A DNA stretch of 64,000 nt from Faecalibacterium sp. I4-3-84. GTDB lineage: Bacteria; Bacillota; Clostridia; Oscillospirales; Ruminococcaceae. The DNA lies in assembly GCF_023347255.1 (NCBI RefSeq), contig NZ_CP094466.1, forward strand, positions 1,922,001 to 1,986,000, in the 5' to 3' direction. Positions 42,597-50,894 of the stretch are shown piece after piece; positions within the stretch are counted from its first letter, which is position 1; each line of letters begins with the position of its first letter. The notes under the pieces were generated by a model. The model saw only the letters and a program-made list of their open reading frames with translations, did not search any database and was not told where the DNA came from. The translations under genes were made by a program, and so were the position numbers.

Positions 42597-43264
42597 GCGC
42601 GGACACCTGCTTTCTGTTTTTTCTCCAGCAGATTCACGGCCAGCAGCACCACTGCCGAGATCACGATATCCACCAGCACCCAGCGCATGGCACCGGCTTC
42701 GTCGTTGGTGCGCCACAGCTGGTACACGGTGGTGGCAATGGTGGCGGTCTTGCCGGGGGTGTAGCCTGCGATCATGCTGGTGGCACCGTACTCGCCCAGC
42801 GCGCGGGCAAAGGCCAGCACCGTGCCGGCCAGAATGCCCTGACGGCAGCAGGGCATCCGCACCCGCCAGAAGATCCACACGTCCGACTGGCCCAGCGTTT
42901 GCGCCGACCATGCCAGCGTTTCGTCAAAGCTTTCAAAGGTGCCGCGGGCGGTGCGGTACATCAGCGGAAAGGCCACCACGATGGATGCAAAGATGGCACT
43001 GTACCAGTTCATGACCAGCTTCACGCCGAAATGCTCCATGAAAAAGGCACCCAGCGGCCGCTTTGCGCCGAACAAAAGCAGTAGAAAATAGCCCACCACC
43101 GTGGGCGGCAGCACCATGGGCAGGGTGAGCACCACGTCCAGCGCGCCCTTGACAGTGCGCGGCAGCTTGGCAATATAGTAGGCGGCAAAAATGCCAAGGA
43201 AGAACACCGCCGCGCAGCTGACGAGGGCGATGCGCAGGCTGTTCCAAAGGGGATACCAGTCCAT
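42593..43264 (-). CDS. modB: Molybdate ABC transporter permease
   Basis: A 223-residue permease with five to six helices. The coupling-helix EAA loop is RARALGEYGATSMIAG-like (FARALGEYGATSMIAGYTPG), characteristic of ModB. Other hallmarks: ALDVVLTLPMVLPPTVVGYF and the start NSLRIALVSCAAVFFLGIFA. It pairs with ModC and receives molybdate from ModA. It starts 60 bases after modA; the gap has a hairpin (GCTTCCCCCGGAGGGGAAGC). Confidence 0.95.
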   Translation of the reverse strand: MDWYPLWNSLRIALVSCAAVFFLGIFAAYYIAKLPRTVKGALDVVLTLPMVLPPTVVGYFLLLLFGAKRPLGAFFMEHFGVKLVMNWYSAIFASIVVAFPLMYRTARGTFESFDETLAWSAQTLGQSDVWIFWRVRMPCCRQGILAGTVLAFARALGEYGATSMIAGYTPGKTATIATTVYQLWRTNDEAGAMRWVLVDIVISAVVLLAVNLLEKKQKAGVRA

Positions 43265-43324
43265 AAATGATACCTCCGAATAAAAAGGCTTCCCCCGGAG
43301 GGGAAGCTCTGAAAAACAACGGAT

Positions 43325-44212
43325 TTACAGTGCGCTGAAGCCCACGCTCTCGAACACGGTCGCGGCGCGGTCGGTCTGCAGATAGGCCAGAAACTCCCTG
43401 GCAGCCTCGGCGTTGGGGGCGGCCTTCAGCACGGTGGCAGGGTAGATGACCTGACCGCACATCTCCTTGGTGGCCTCATCCACGGGGGTCAGGCCTGCGC
43501 TGTAGGCATCGGTGCGGTACACGACACCGGCATCCACGCTGGCTTCGGTGATCTGGGTGGTGACCTCCTTGACGTTGGAGCCGTAGGTGATGACACCGGC
43601 TGCGGCCAGTGCTTCCTCGTCCAGAGCGTAGTAGGCAAGGATCTTCTGGGTGTACTGGCCCACGGGCACATCGCTGTTGCCCATGCAGAACAGAATGTCC
43701 TCGGCCTTGAGGTGCTCGGCCAGAGAATCGAAGCTGTCGATGCCCTTATCGCCATTCTCGGGCACGCACAGAACGACCTTGTTCTCCAGCAGGTCCACGC
43801 GGGAATCGCTGTCCACGAAGTCCAGTCCTTCGGTGTTCACATCGGCGGAAGCGGTGCTGTCCAGCTGGTTCATCTGCTTCTGACCGGCGGAGATGAACAG
43901 GTCGCAGTCCGCGCCTTCCTGAATCTGGGTCTTGAGGGTGCCGGAGGAGTCGAAGTTGAAGCGGAAGGTCACCTCCGGGTGTTCTGCCGAGTAGGTCTCA
44001 CCGATGGCGGTGAGGGTCTCGGTGAGGGATGCGGCGGCAAACACGATCAGCTCCATGGATCCACCGGTAGCTTCAGAAGAAGCAGCGGCAGAGCCTGCCA
44101 CGGAAGATGCAGTGCTGGAAGCGGAGGAGCCGCAGGCGGTCAGGGCCGCAGCGGCACCGGCGATACCGGCAGCAGCCAGAAAGCTGCGGCGGGAAATTTT
44201 AGTGTTGTTCAT
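43325..44212 (-). CDS. modA: Molybdate-binding lipoprotein
   Basis: A 295-residue substrate-binding protein. The signal peptide combines a twin-Arg-like motif (ISRRSFLAAAG) with a lipobox (ALTAC), then a Ser/Ala-rich linker. The mature domain has the ModA pattern: LIVFAAASLTETLTAIGETY, the FNFDSSGTLKTQIQEGADCD block and AGVVYRTDAYSAG. It delivers molybdate to ModBC. RBS AACAGGAGCGC precedes ATG 44212. Upstream is the MOSC-MogA gene. Confidence 0.95.
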   Translation of the reverse strand: MNNTKISRRSFLAAAGIAGAAAALTACGSSASSTASSVAGSAAASSEATGGSMELIVFAAASLTETLTAIGETYSAEHPEVTFRFNFDSSGTLKTQIQEGADCDLFISAGQKQMNQLDSTASADVNTEGLDFVDSDSRVDLLENKVVLCVPENGDKGIDSFDSLAEHLKAEDILFCMGNSDVPVGQYTQKILAYYALDEEALAAAGVITYGSNVKEVTTQITEASVDAGVVYRTDAYSAGLTPVDEATKEMCGQVIYPATVLKAAPNAEAAREFLAYLQTDRAATVFESVGFSAL

Positions 44213-44291
44213 GATAAGCGCTCCTGTTTTTAAAATGAATCTTTGCATTTGATACGGTACAGGATGCGGTGCCGCCCACCGGGATACTTTT

Positions 44292-45224
44292 TTACTTCCG
44301 GGCGCATTCGCCGTCCAGCCCGGCGGCAAGGCGGATGCCGTGCGCAAGGCTGGGCAGGATGTACTCGAGGTTTTCTTTTACGGCCTTGGGGCTTCCCGGC
44401 AGGTTCACGATCAGGGTCTTGCCGCGCAGCACGCTGACACCGCGGCTGAGCATCCCGCGTGGTGTGATGGTAAGGCTATGGTACCGCATGGCCTCGGCAA
44501 TGCCGGGCGCGTTGCGTTCGGCTACGCTCAAAGTCACCTCCGGGGTGATATCCCGGGGTGCAAAGCCGGTGCCGCCGGTGGTGAGGATCAGGTTCACCTG
44601 ACGGGCATCCGCAAGGCGCAGCAGCTGGGTTTTGAGCTGGGCGGCATCGTCCGGCAGAAGCAGCGCTTCCTCCACCTTGTAGCCTGTGGCGGTGAGCATT
44701 TCCATAATGAGCGGGCCGCTTTTGTCCTCCCGTTCGCCGCGGCTGCCCTTATCGGAAAGGGTGATCACTGCCGCGCGCAGGGGCAGATCTGCCGGGGTGG
44801 GCAGCAGCTTCATCTCGTCGCCGGTGTGGATGGTGCCGCCTTTTACCACCCGTGCGAACACGCCCTCCCGCGGCATGATGCAGTCGCCGGTCTGCCGGCG
44901 GATGGCGCAGCCGCTGTGGCACTCCTTGCCGATCTGGGTCATTTCCAGCACGGCATCCCCAATGGCAAAAAAGCTGGGCACCGGCAGGGTGGCAAGATCG
45001 AACCCTTCCACCACCAGATTTTCGCCAAAGGCACCGTAGTCCACCCAGAGCTTTTGACGGAAAGCTTCAATTTTTTCCGCGCTCAGCAGGCTGACCTGCC
45101 GGTGCCAGCTGCCGCCGTGGGCATCGCCCACAATACCCCACTCCGGGGTGAGAACAGCGGACGGCACCGGTGTTTTCAAGGTGCCGCGCCGGGGGCTTGT
45201 GCAGATAGCCAGAATTTTACCCAT
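44292..45224 (-). CDS. MOSC domain - MogA/MoaB fusion protein
   Basis: A 310-residue two-domain protein. Residues 1-145 are a MOSC domain (GIVGDAHGGSWHRQVSLLSA, then the conserved Cys in GKECHSGCAIRRQTGDCIMP), a sulfur-carrier or metal-transfer fold. Residues 150-300 are a MogA/MoaB-type molybdopterin adenylyltransferase (AAVITLSDKGSRGEREDKSG; LILTTGGTGFAPRDITPE; NLPGSPKAVKENLEYILPSL). The fusion would couple MPT adenylylation with a later sulfuration or insertion step. Ten bases downstream of moaA, in operon. Domain calls are firm; coupling is inference. Confidence 0.9.
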   Translation of the reverse strand: MGKILAICTSPRRGTLKTPVPSAVLTPEWGIVGDAHGGSWHRQVSLLSAEKIEAFRQKLWVDYGAFGENLVVEGFDLATLPVPSFFAIGDAVLEMTQIGKECHSGCAIRRQTGDCIMPREGVFARVVKGGTIHTGDEMKLLPTPADLPLRAAVITLSDKGSRGEREDKSGPLIMEMLTATGYKVEEALLLPDDAAQLKTQLLRLADARQVNLILTTGGTGFAPRDITPEVTLSVAERNAPGIAEAMRYHSLTITPRGMLSRGVSVLRGKTLIVNLPGSPKAVKENLEYILPSLAHGIRLAAGLDGECARK

Positions 45225-45233
45225 AAATTTGTG

Positions 45234-46202
45234 TTATCCTCCGATCCGGTACATCCCTCGTGTGGCGGGCATGGAGCCTTGGCCGAAGTGATGTTCCCGG
45301 GGTTTTGCCAGAATCGTGTTTTGAATGGCCTGCAAAAGGGCCGCGTCGTCCGCGCCGCTGCGCAGCAGAGCACGCAGGTCGGTGCCGGATTCGCTGGCAA
45401 GGCACGGACGCAGAAAGCCCTGACTTGTCAGCCGCACCCGGTTGCAGGAAGCGCAGAATTTGCCGTGCACGGCAGCAATCAACCCGATGCTGCCGCGCCA
45501 GCCGGGCGCAGAATAATACACCGCCGGCCCATCGCCAAAGGCCGCACCGGTCACCGGCTGCAGCCGCGGCCAGCGGCGGTAAAAGCGCTCCAGCAGTTCC
45601 GGGCCGGAAAGGCCGGGCAGCCCGGCACCAAAGCCAATGGGCATCATCTCAATAAAGCGCACCTGCAGCGGATGCTCCTGTGCGAAGGCAGCAAGGCTTT
45701 CCAGCTCGCCCTCGTTCACGCCGGGCTGCGGCACACAGTTCAGCTTGACCGGAATGCCGCTGGCAAGGGCCGCCCGGATGCCGTTTTGCACGGCGGCAAG
45801 CTCGTCTTTGCCGGTGATGCGCCGGAAGGTCTCCGGGTGCAAGGTGTCAAGGCTGATGTTCACGCTGTCAAGGCCCGCCGCCAGCAGGGCGGGCAGCTTC
45901 TGGGCCAGCAGCACGCCGTTGGTGGTAAGGGCAACGCGGCGGATGCCGGGAATGGCTTTCAGGCCCGCCGTCAGTTGTTCCACGCCCCGGCGCACCAGCG
46001 GTTCACCGCCGGTGATGCGCACCGTGTCGATGCCGCACTGGGCGAACAGCGCAGCCAGCCGCAGAAATTCCTCATAGGTCAGAATATCTTCGTGAGCCAG
46101 CTTTGGCACGCCGTCCGGCATACAGTAGCGGCAGCGCAGGTTGCACAGGTCGGTGACCGAAAGGCGCAGATAGTGGATATTGCGGCCGTATGCATCAAAC
46201 AT
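45234..46202 (-). CDS. moaA: GTP 3',8-cyclase MoaA
   Basis: A 322-residue radical SAM enzyme for the first step of molybdenum-cofactor synthesis. N-terminal cluster motif C20-x3-C24-x2-C27 ([14 protein letters not shown]), C-terminal cluster [18 protein letters not shown] (C-x2-C-x13-C) that binds GTP, and the conserved C-terminal Gly-Gly (MYRIGG). The ATG at 46202 (MFDAYGRN) follows GAGGGCGG and overlaps the moaC end by eight bases; an ATG at 46223 is possible but lies deeper inside moaC. Works with MoaC to give cPMP. Confidence 0.96.
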   Translation of the reverse strand: MFDAYGRNIHYLRLSVTDLCNLRCRYCMPDGVPKLAHEDILTYEEFLRLAALFAQCGIDTVRITGGEPLVRRGVEQLTAGLKAIPGIRRVALTTNGVLLAQKLPALLAAGLDSVNISLDTLHPETFRRITGKDELAAVQNGIRAALASGIPVKLNCVPQPGVNEGELESLAAFAQEHPLQVRFIEMMPIGFGAGLPGLSGPELLERFYRRWPRLQPVTGAAFGDGPAVYYSAPGWRGSIGLIAAVHGKFCASCNRVRLTSQGFLRPCLASESGTDLRALLRSGADDAALLQAIQNTILAKPREHHFGQGSMPATRGMYRIGG

Positions 46203-46692
46203 AGCCGCCCTCGGCCCGCACATAGTGCCCGCTCTTGCCGCCGGTCTTCTCGACCAAGTGGATCTCGCCCAGCTCCATGCCCTTATCCACGGCCTTGCAC
46301 ATATCGTAGATGGTGAGCAGCGCGGCAGAAACGCCGGTCAGAGCTTCCATTTCCACGCCGGTCACGCCGATGGTCCTGGCGGTGCACACGGCCTCTACGG
46401 CCTGCTGTTCGGGCAGAAGGTGAAAATCCACAGTCAGCTTGCTCAGCGGCAGCGGATGGCACAGGGGGATCAGCTCGCTGGTGCGCTTGGCCGCCATGAT
46501 GCCTGCAATGCGGGCCACGCCAAGCACGTCGCCCTTCTGGGCGGTGCCGTCCCGAACAGCGGCAAAGGCTGCCGCATTCATAGTGATGATGCCGCGGGCC
46601 ACAGCCTGCCGTGCAGTGACGGGCTTTTCGCTCACATCCACCATCACGGCGCTGCCGGACGCATCAAAATGAGTCAGATTCTTTTCGTTCAT
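46195..46692 (-). CDS. moaC: Cyclic pyranopterin monophosphate synthase MoaC
   Basis: A 165-residue MoaC converting the MoaA product to cPMP. Family segments: [56 protein letters not shown] and the catalytic Lys region [20 protein letters not shown]. The open frame extends to 46725 but the ATG at 46692 fits the family start; its RBS (AAGAAAG) is weak. Repeat R8 separates it from the upstream molybdopterin-binding gene. Confidence 0.96.
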   Translation of the reverse strand: MNEKNLTHFDASGSAVMVDVSEKPVTARQAVARGIITMNAAAFAAVRDGTAQKGDVLGVARIAGIMAAKRTSELIPLCHPLPLSKLTVDFHLLPEQQAVEAVCTARTIGVTGVEMEALTGVSAALLTIYDMCKAVDKGMELGEIHLVEKTGGKSGHYVRAEGGYV

Positions 46693-46738
46693 AAAGATCG
46701 TATCTTTCTTGTTAAAATAAATCAAATTTTCAAACGTC

Positions 46739-46926
46739 CTCGCCCTCTCAGGCTCATTTCATTCGCCAGATTCCCCCTTTTGTCGCTGCGCGACATCTTC
46801 CCCCGGCGCGGGGGAAGTCTTTCCTCAAAGTGGGAGCCCTTGGCAGTCCACGCAAGTTTCATCTCTTTGCCAAGGCCTCTCCCTTTGGGAGAGGTGGATT
46901 TGCAAAGCAAAGACGGAGAGGGCGAG
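46739..46926. repeat. Intergenic palindromic element R8, inside the molybdenum operon
   Basis: Termini CTCGCCCTCTC and GAGAGGGCGAG. Contains GTCGCTGCGCGAC, CTTCCCCCGGCGCGGGGGAAG and CCTCTCCCTTTGGGAGAGG hairpins. It lies between the moeA-like gene and moaC, which are transcribed in the same direction. Confidence 0.88.
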
Positions 46927-46937
46927 CAAGCTGAAGA

Positions 46938-47957
46938 TCAGCAATGCCCGAAGCCGCAGTTGGGCCAGTGGCATTCGGCGCAGCCTAAGCACAGCCCGCC
47001 CTCGCCCAGCCGGGCAATGTCCTCGGCAGTGATGGGGTCGTCGGCCAGCAGGCGCGGCAGCAGCAGGTCAAAAATGGTGCGCTTGGCGTACATCACGCAG
47101 CCGGGCAGGCCGCACACCGGCACACCGTCCAGATAGCTCACAAGGAACATGGCACCCGGCAGCACCGGTGCGCCATAGGTGATGATCTCGGCACCGGTGT
47201 TCTTGATGGCAAGCGGCGTGCGGTCGTCGGGGTCCACGCTCATGCCGCCGGTGGTAAAGATCAGCTCGCAGCCTGCGGCCTTTGCTTCCAGAATGGCGGC
47301 GGTGATCCCGGCGGGGTCATCGTCGCAGGTTTTGTGATAGGTCATCTCGCAGCCGTATTCGGCCAGCTTGCCCACCAGAATGGGGGTGAATTTGTCCTCG
47401 ATGCGTCCCTTGAACACCTCGCTGCCGGTGGTGATGACCGCAAACTTTTTCGGGTGGAAAGGCAGCACGTTCAGGATGGGTTCGCTGCCTACTGCGGCCT
47501 GCATGGCATCCATCTTCTCCTGCTCGATCACCAGCGGGATGATGCGGGTGCCGGCCAGCTTCTGGCCCTTTTTCACGGGCAGGTCGCCGTGGATGACAGC
47601 GATCATCATTTGGGGTGTGCGGTTCACAGCCAGCAGGGCGGCGCGGTCGATCTTCAAAAGACCGTCGCAGTCGGCAACCAGTTCGATCTTGCCTTCCTTC
47701 GGCTCAGTGCCGTGGATGTTGCGGCCCGCCGCTGCCTTGTACAAAAGGGCAGCGGCTTCGTCCTCGTGCAGGATGCCGGGGCGCTTCTCCCAGACATAGA
47801 GATTCTCTTTGCCAATGGAGAGCAGCACAGGGATATCCTCCGGCTGGACGATGTGCCCTTTGCGGAAGCGTGCTCCCTTGAACTGGCCGGGAATGATCTG
47901 TGTGATGTCGTGGCAGAGCACCTGCCCGACAGCGTCTTCGGTACGGATGAGTTTCAT
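46938..47957 (-). CDS. Molybdopterin-binding protein (MoeA/MoaB-like) with Cys-rich tail
   Basis: A 339-residue protein whose middle is a MoCF-binding domain (FAVITTGSEVFKGRIEDKFT; ELIFTTGGMSVDPDDRTPLA; VPVCGLPGCVMYAKRTIFD). The N-terminal region resembles the beta part of MoeA but is shorter than classical MoeA (about 400). The C-terminus is unusual: CLGCAECHWPNCGFGHC, five Cys and two His, suggesting metal binding. Such forms occur beside xanthine-dehydrogenase-like or selenium-dependent hydroxylase genes. Role in Mo insertion into MPT is inferred. mobB-like gene lies 12 bases upstream. Confidence 0.85.
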   Translation of the reverse strand: MKLIRTEDAVGQVLCHDITQIIPGQFKGARFRKGHIVQPEDIPVLLSIGKENLYVWEKRPGILHEDEAAALLYKAAAGRNIHGTEPKEGKIELVADCDGLLKIDRAALLAVNRTPQMMIAVIHGDLPVKKGQKLAGTRIIPLVIEQEKMDAMQAAVGSEPILNVLPFHPKKFAVITTGSEVFKGRIEDKFTPILVGKLAEYGCEMTYHKTCDDDPAGITAAILEAKAAGCELIFTTGGMSVDPDDRTPLAIKNTGAEIITYGAPVLPGAMFLVSYLDGVPVCGLPGCVMYAKRTIFDLLLPRLLADDPITAEDIARLGEGGLCLGCAECHWPNCGFGHC

Positions 47958-47969
47958 GCAGAACCTCCG

Positions 47970-48476
47970 TTACAGGGACGGCATCTGGTTCTCGATCCAG
48001 TCTGCCAGAGCAGCAGGATCGTCCAGTGCGAAATCAGCGTCCGGTACATCGCCCACGATGGCCATGGGCTGGAAGGCGGTGCCCACCGGGCTGACCGAGC
48101 TGCGCACCACCTCGATCTTGGCCCAGCCGCTGTCGCCAAAGCCTTCCAGCAGTACAAGGTCGTAGCCGTGGCGCTCGAACAAAGCCAGCAGGTCCTGCTC
48201 GTTCAGGCGGAACTGCTCGGTGAGCAGATAGCGCCCGGCAGTAAACACGGCCACACCCTCGGCACCGGCCTCATGCAGGCGGTCGGTCTCGGCGGGCAGG
48301 CGCAGGTCGTCAGCCTCGCGGATCACGCCCACCTTCAGCCCGCGGCTCTTGAGCACCGGCAGCAGCGCGGCCAGCAGAGCGGTCTTGCCGCTGCCTGCGG
48401 AACCGCTGACAGCCAGCACTGCCGGATGTTTGAAGCTCAGTTCGGCGGCAAGCGCCTGTTTTTGTTCACTGTACAA
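47970..48476 (-). CDS. MobB-like P-loop protein of molybdenum-cofactor biosynthesis
   Basis: A 168-residue P-loop NTPase. Walker A VSGSAGSGKTALLAALLPVL, then KVGVIREADDLRLPAETDRL with the DxxR-like switch and YDLVLLEGFGDSGWAKIEVV, which matches the MobB family (Mo-MGD biosynthesis adaptor). The start is most likely TTG at 48476, eight bases after GGAGG; a GTG at 48485 is too close to that RBS and no ATG is suitable. In an operon with the moeA-like gene. MobA was not found in this window. Confidence 0.82.
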   Translation of the reverse strand: MYSEQKQALAAELSFKHPAVLAVSGSAGSGKTALLAALLPVLKSRGLKVGVIREADDLRLPAETDRLHEAGAEGVAVFTAGRYLLTEQFRLNEQDLLALFERHGYDLVLLEGFGDSGWAKIEVVRSSVSPVGTAFQPMAIVGDVPDADFALDDPAALADWIENQMPSL

Positions 48477-48519
48477 AAGTATCACCCTCCGTTTTATCCC
48501 ATCGGCAAAAACTGCCGGT

Positions 48520-48747
48520 TCACTCCTCAATGCGCACAAAGCGCGGCTGCACTTTGCCGTCCAGCTCCACGGTCTCGCACCACATGGCGGCAGGACGCAC
48601 CCAAAGCCCGCGTTCCCCATACAGGGCGCGGTACACCACCATTTCCTCTTCGGTCTCGCTGTGGCGGGCCATGCCCAGCACCTCGTATTCGTTGCCCTTG
48701 AAATGCCGGTAGCGGCCCGGCTGCACATGATATTTGAATGCTTCCAT
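48520..48747 (-). CDS. DUF1653 family protein
   Basis: A 75-residue protein of the DUF1653 family: FKYHVQPGRYRHFKGNEYEV, HSETEEEMVVYRALYGERGL and WVRPAAMWCETVELDG are the hallmark blocks. Function unknown. AAGAGGATAAC precedes the ATG at 48747. It is the first gene before the molybdenum block, with 43 bases to the mobB-like start, so could share its promoter. No link to molybdenum is known to me. Confidence 0.85.
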   Translation of the reverse strand: MEAFKYHVQPGRYRHFKGNEYEVLGMARHSETEEEMVVYRALYGERGLWVRPAAMWCETVELDGKVQPRFVRIEE

Positions 48748-48903
48748 GTTATCCTCTTTTACACTGACATGCGGCATTCCGGTGCAGAATGCCATATTTA
48801 TAATCAGTATAGCATATTTCAGCACGGCAAAAAAGGCTTTGGCAGGAAAGATGGAGAAAAAGGCGGCAGGCGGCGGCAAAAGCCGGGAGACAGAGTTGGG
48901 TGC

Positions 48904-48932
48904 TTGCACTGCCGCGCCACAGATGCTATACT
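48904..48932 (+). promoter_or_regulatory. Promoter of the TatA-like/propeller gene
   Basis: TTGCAC at 48904-48909 and TATACT at 48927-48932 with a 17-base spacer. Confidence 0.65.
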
Positions 48933-48987
48933 GAAACGATAAGGGAATATCCCCTGAAAAAGCTCTGAAGATAAAGGAAAAAGCCCT

Positions 48988-50301
48988 ATGAGGATCGGAC
49001 TTGTTGAATTTCTGCTCATCCTTGCCATTGCGTCGCTCACCATCGGGCCGCAGGTGGCATTGTTCGTGGATCGCTGGATGCGCCGGGCAAACCGCGCCAA
49101 TGCCCGCGCTGCCCGCCGCCGTGCCGAGTATGCGGCCCAGATGGCGGTGGAGCGGGACGCGCTGCTCAAGCGGTTCCGCACGGCCAGCACGGTGTTTGGC
49201 GTGTGCATCCTGCTGGCGCTGGTGTACGCACTGGTGTTCCGGCCCATCGATACGCCGCCACAAGGCTACACCGCGCCGGATGTCCGGCAGGACACCGGTG
49301 CAGCACAGACGGCCCTTGCCGCCGATCATAAGGGAACGCTGGATCTGGGCGAATATCAGGGTGTGGACTGCATCCGCACACAGGACGGCCTTGTGTATGC
49401 CGCAGCATACGACGGCGCAACCTTAAAAAAGCGCACGAGCGACCTTGTGCGCACCGACGGCGGACACGATGCGGCCATCCTTTCCGTGGACGGTGAGCTG
49501 ACCGGTTTTGCCTTTGACGGCAGCGGGGACCTGTGGCTGAGCATCCTCACGCCCGGCGGCGGCAGCCTGTGCCGCGCCGCCCACGACAGCTGGGGCACGG
49601 CGGTGGAGCAGGTAGTGACCCAGATCGACGGTGCACTGCTGGGGGCAGTCTCAGCGGTGGAAGCCGCGCCGGACGGCAGGATCTACTTTGCTGTTGCTTC
49701 CAGTGCCAGTGCCGCGGACGGGCTGGAGAGCACTCTGCGCACCGAACTGCTGGCCCACACCGGCACGGGCTGCGTGTATGTATACGACCCGGCAGCACGC
49801 ACGGTGCAGAAGGTGCTGGGCGGTGTGGCCGGTGCTTCCGGGCTGGCCCTGAGCCGGGACGGCAGCACGCTGTTCGTGGCTGACCTTGGGAACCGCTGTG
49901 TGTGGAGCGCTGCCGCCGATGCCCGCGACCTGACGGCGGGCGGTAAAAACTGCCAGAGCTTTGTTTCCGGTCTGCCGGGGTATCCCGGTGCGCTTGCTGT
50001 GGATGCAGATGGCACCCTGTACATCGGCTACCGGTGGGCGCGCAGCAGCTGGCTGGAAAAGAACGCCGACAGCACCCTGCTGCGGGGCATTGCCCTGCGT
50101 GCAGGCCGGAATCTGCAGGAAAAGCTATTCAGTCTGCCTGCCGATGCGCCCTGCGCGGAAGCTGTAGATACGGCAGACGGCAGCTGGAAGCGGACGGTCT
50201 CCAGCAAGGGTGCAGGCAGCGTGACAGCTCTGTGCCCGGTGGAGAGCAGGCTGTATCTCGGCCTTGCAGGCAGCGAAAAGGTGCGCAGTGCAAATCTTTG
50301 A
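48988..50301 (+). CDS. Membrane protein with TatA-like N-terminus and NHL/SMP-type beta-propeller
   Basis: A 437-residue protein. Residues 1-21 (MRIGLVEFLLILAIASLTIG, then P) resemble the short TatA/Hcf106 membrane helix with its Gly-Pro hinge, followed by a basic amphipathic helix (RWMRRANRANARAARRRAEY). A second helix at about 69-87 (VFGVCILLALVYALVF) precedes an exported beta-propeller with repeating blocks, for example AVSAVEAAPDGRIYFAVASS, ASGLALSRDGSTLFVADLGN and YPGALAVDADGTLYIGYRWA, as in strictosidine-synthase/SMP-30 type proteins. Function unknown. Real Tat function is not shown; the fusion may be coincidental resemblance. Confidence 0.75.
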   Translation: MRIGLVEFLLILAIASLTIGPQVALFVDRWMRRANRANARAARRRAEYAAQMAVERDALLKRFRTASTVFGVCILLALVYALVFRPIDTPPQGYTAPDVRQDTGAAQTALAADHKGTLDLGEYQGVDCIRTQDGLVYAAAYDGATLKKRTSDLVRTDGGHDAAILSVDGELTGFAFDGSGDLWLSILTPGGGSLCRAAHDSWGTAVEQVVTQIDGALLGAVSAVEAAPDGRIYFAVASSASAADGLESTLRTELLAHTGTGCVYVYDPAARTVQKVLGGVAGASGLALSRDGSTLFVADLGNRCVWSAAADARDLTAGGKNCQSFVSGLPGYPGALAVDADGTLYIGYRWARSSWLEKNADSTLLRGIALRAGRNLQEKLFSLPADAPCAEAVDTADGSWKRTVSSKGAGSVTALCPVESRLYLGLAGSEKVRSANL

Positions 50302-50328
50302 TCTTTGATAAAAACCGAGGTGTTTTTT

Positions 50329-50889
50329 ATGACAGAAGAATTCAAAAAACAGATCGAGATGCAGGCCCGGCAGGCAGTGACCGAACTGCTGGCCGAAGCA
50401 AAGCTGAAAAAAGGCGATGTGTTCGTGGTGGGCTGCTCGTCCAGCGAGATCGTGGGCGGGCACATTGGCAAGGATTCCAGTCTGGAAGCCGCGCAGGCCG
50501 TGTACGCGGGCATTGCCCCAGTGCTGGCCGAAAACGGCATCTGGCTGGCCGCACAGTGCTGTGAACATCTGAACCGCGCTATTATCATCGAGCGCGAAGC
50601 CGCCGAAAAATACGGCTGGGAAGAGGTGTGCGTGGTGCCCCGCCCCCACGCAGGCGGCAGCTGGGCCACTACCTGCTGGAAGAAGTTCCGGGAGCCTGTG
50701 GCCGTGGAAGAGATCCGTGCCCATGCAGGCATTGATATCGGCGGCACCCTGATCGGGATGCACCTGAAGCGGGTGGCGGTGCCGGTGCGGCTGAGCCTTT
50801 CCAAAATTGGTGAAGCGAACATTCTGTGCGCCCGCACCCGCCCGAAGCTCATCGGCGGCGAGCGCGCCAAGTATACCGAGGAGGACTGA
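50329..50889 (+). CDS. UPF0340/TIGR01440 family protein
   Basis: A 186-residue conserved cytoplasmic protein. Family markers: GDVFVVGCSSSEIVGGHIGK, IWLAAQCCEHLNRAIIIE and VVPRPHAGGSWATTCWKKF. Structure is known for homologues but function is not. ATG at 50329 is eight bases behind GAGG; upstream start at 50305 is rejected. YggS starts six bases after its stop, so the two are co-translated. Confidence 0.9.
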   Translation: MTEEFKKQIEMQARQAVTELLAEAKLKKGDVFVVGCSSSEIVGGHIGKDSSLEAAQAVYAGIAPVLAENGIWLAAQCCEHLNRAIIIEREAAEKYGWEEVCVVPRPHAGGSWATTCWKKFREPVAVEEIRAHAGIDIGGTLIGMHLKRVAVPVRLSLSKIGEANILCARTRPKLIGGERAKYTEED

Positions 50890-50894
50890 GCATC

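Noticed and set aside
44340-46316. Plus-strand open frame of 658 codons
   Set aside because: Antisense to MOSC-MogA and moaA.
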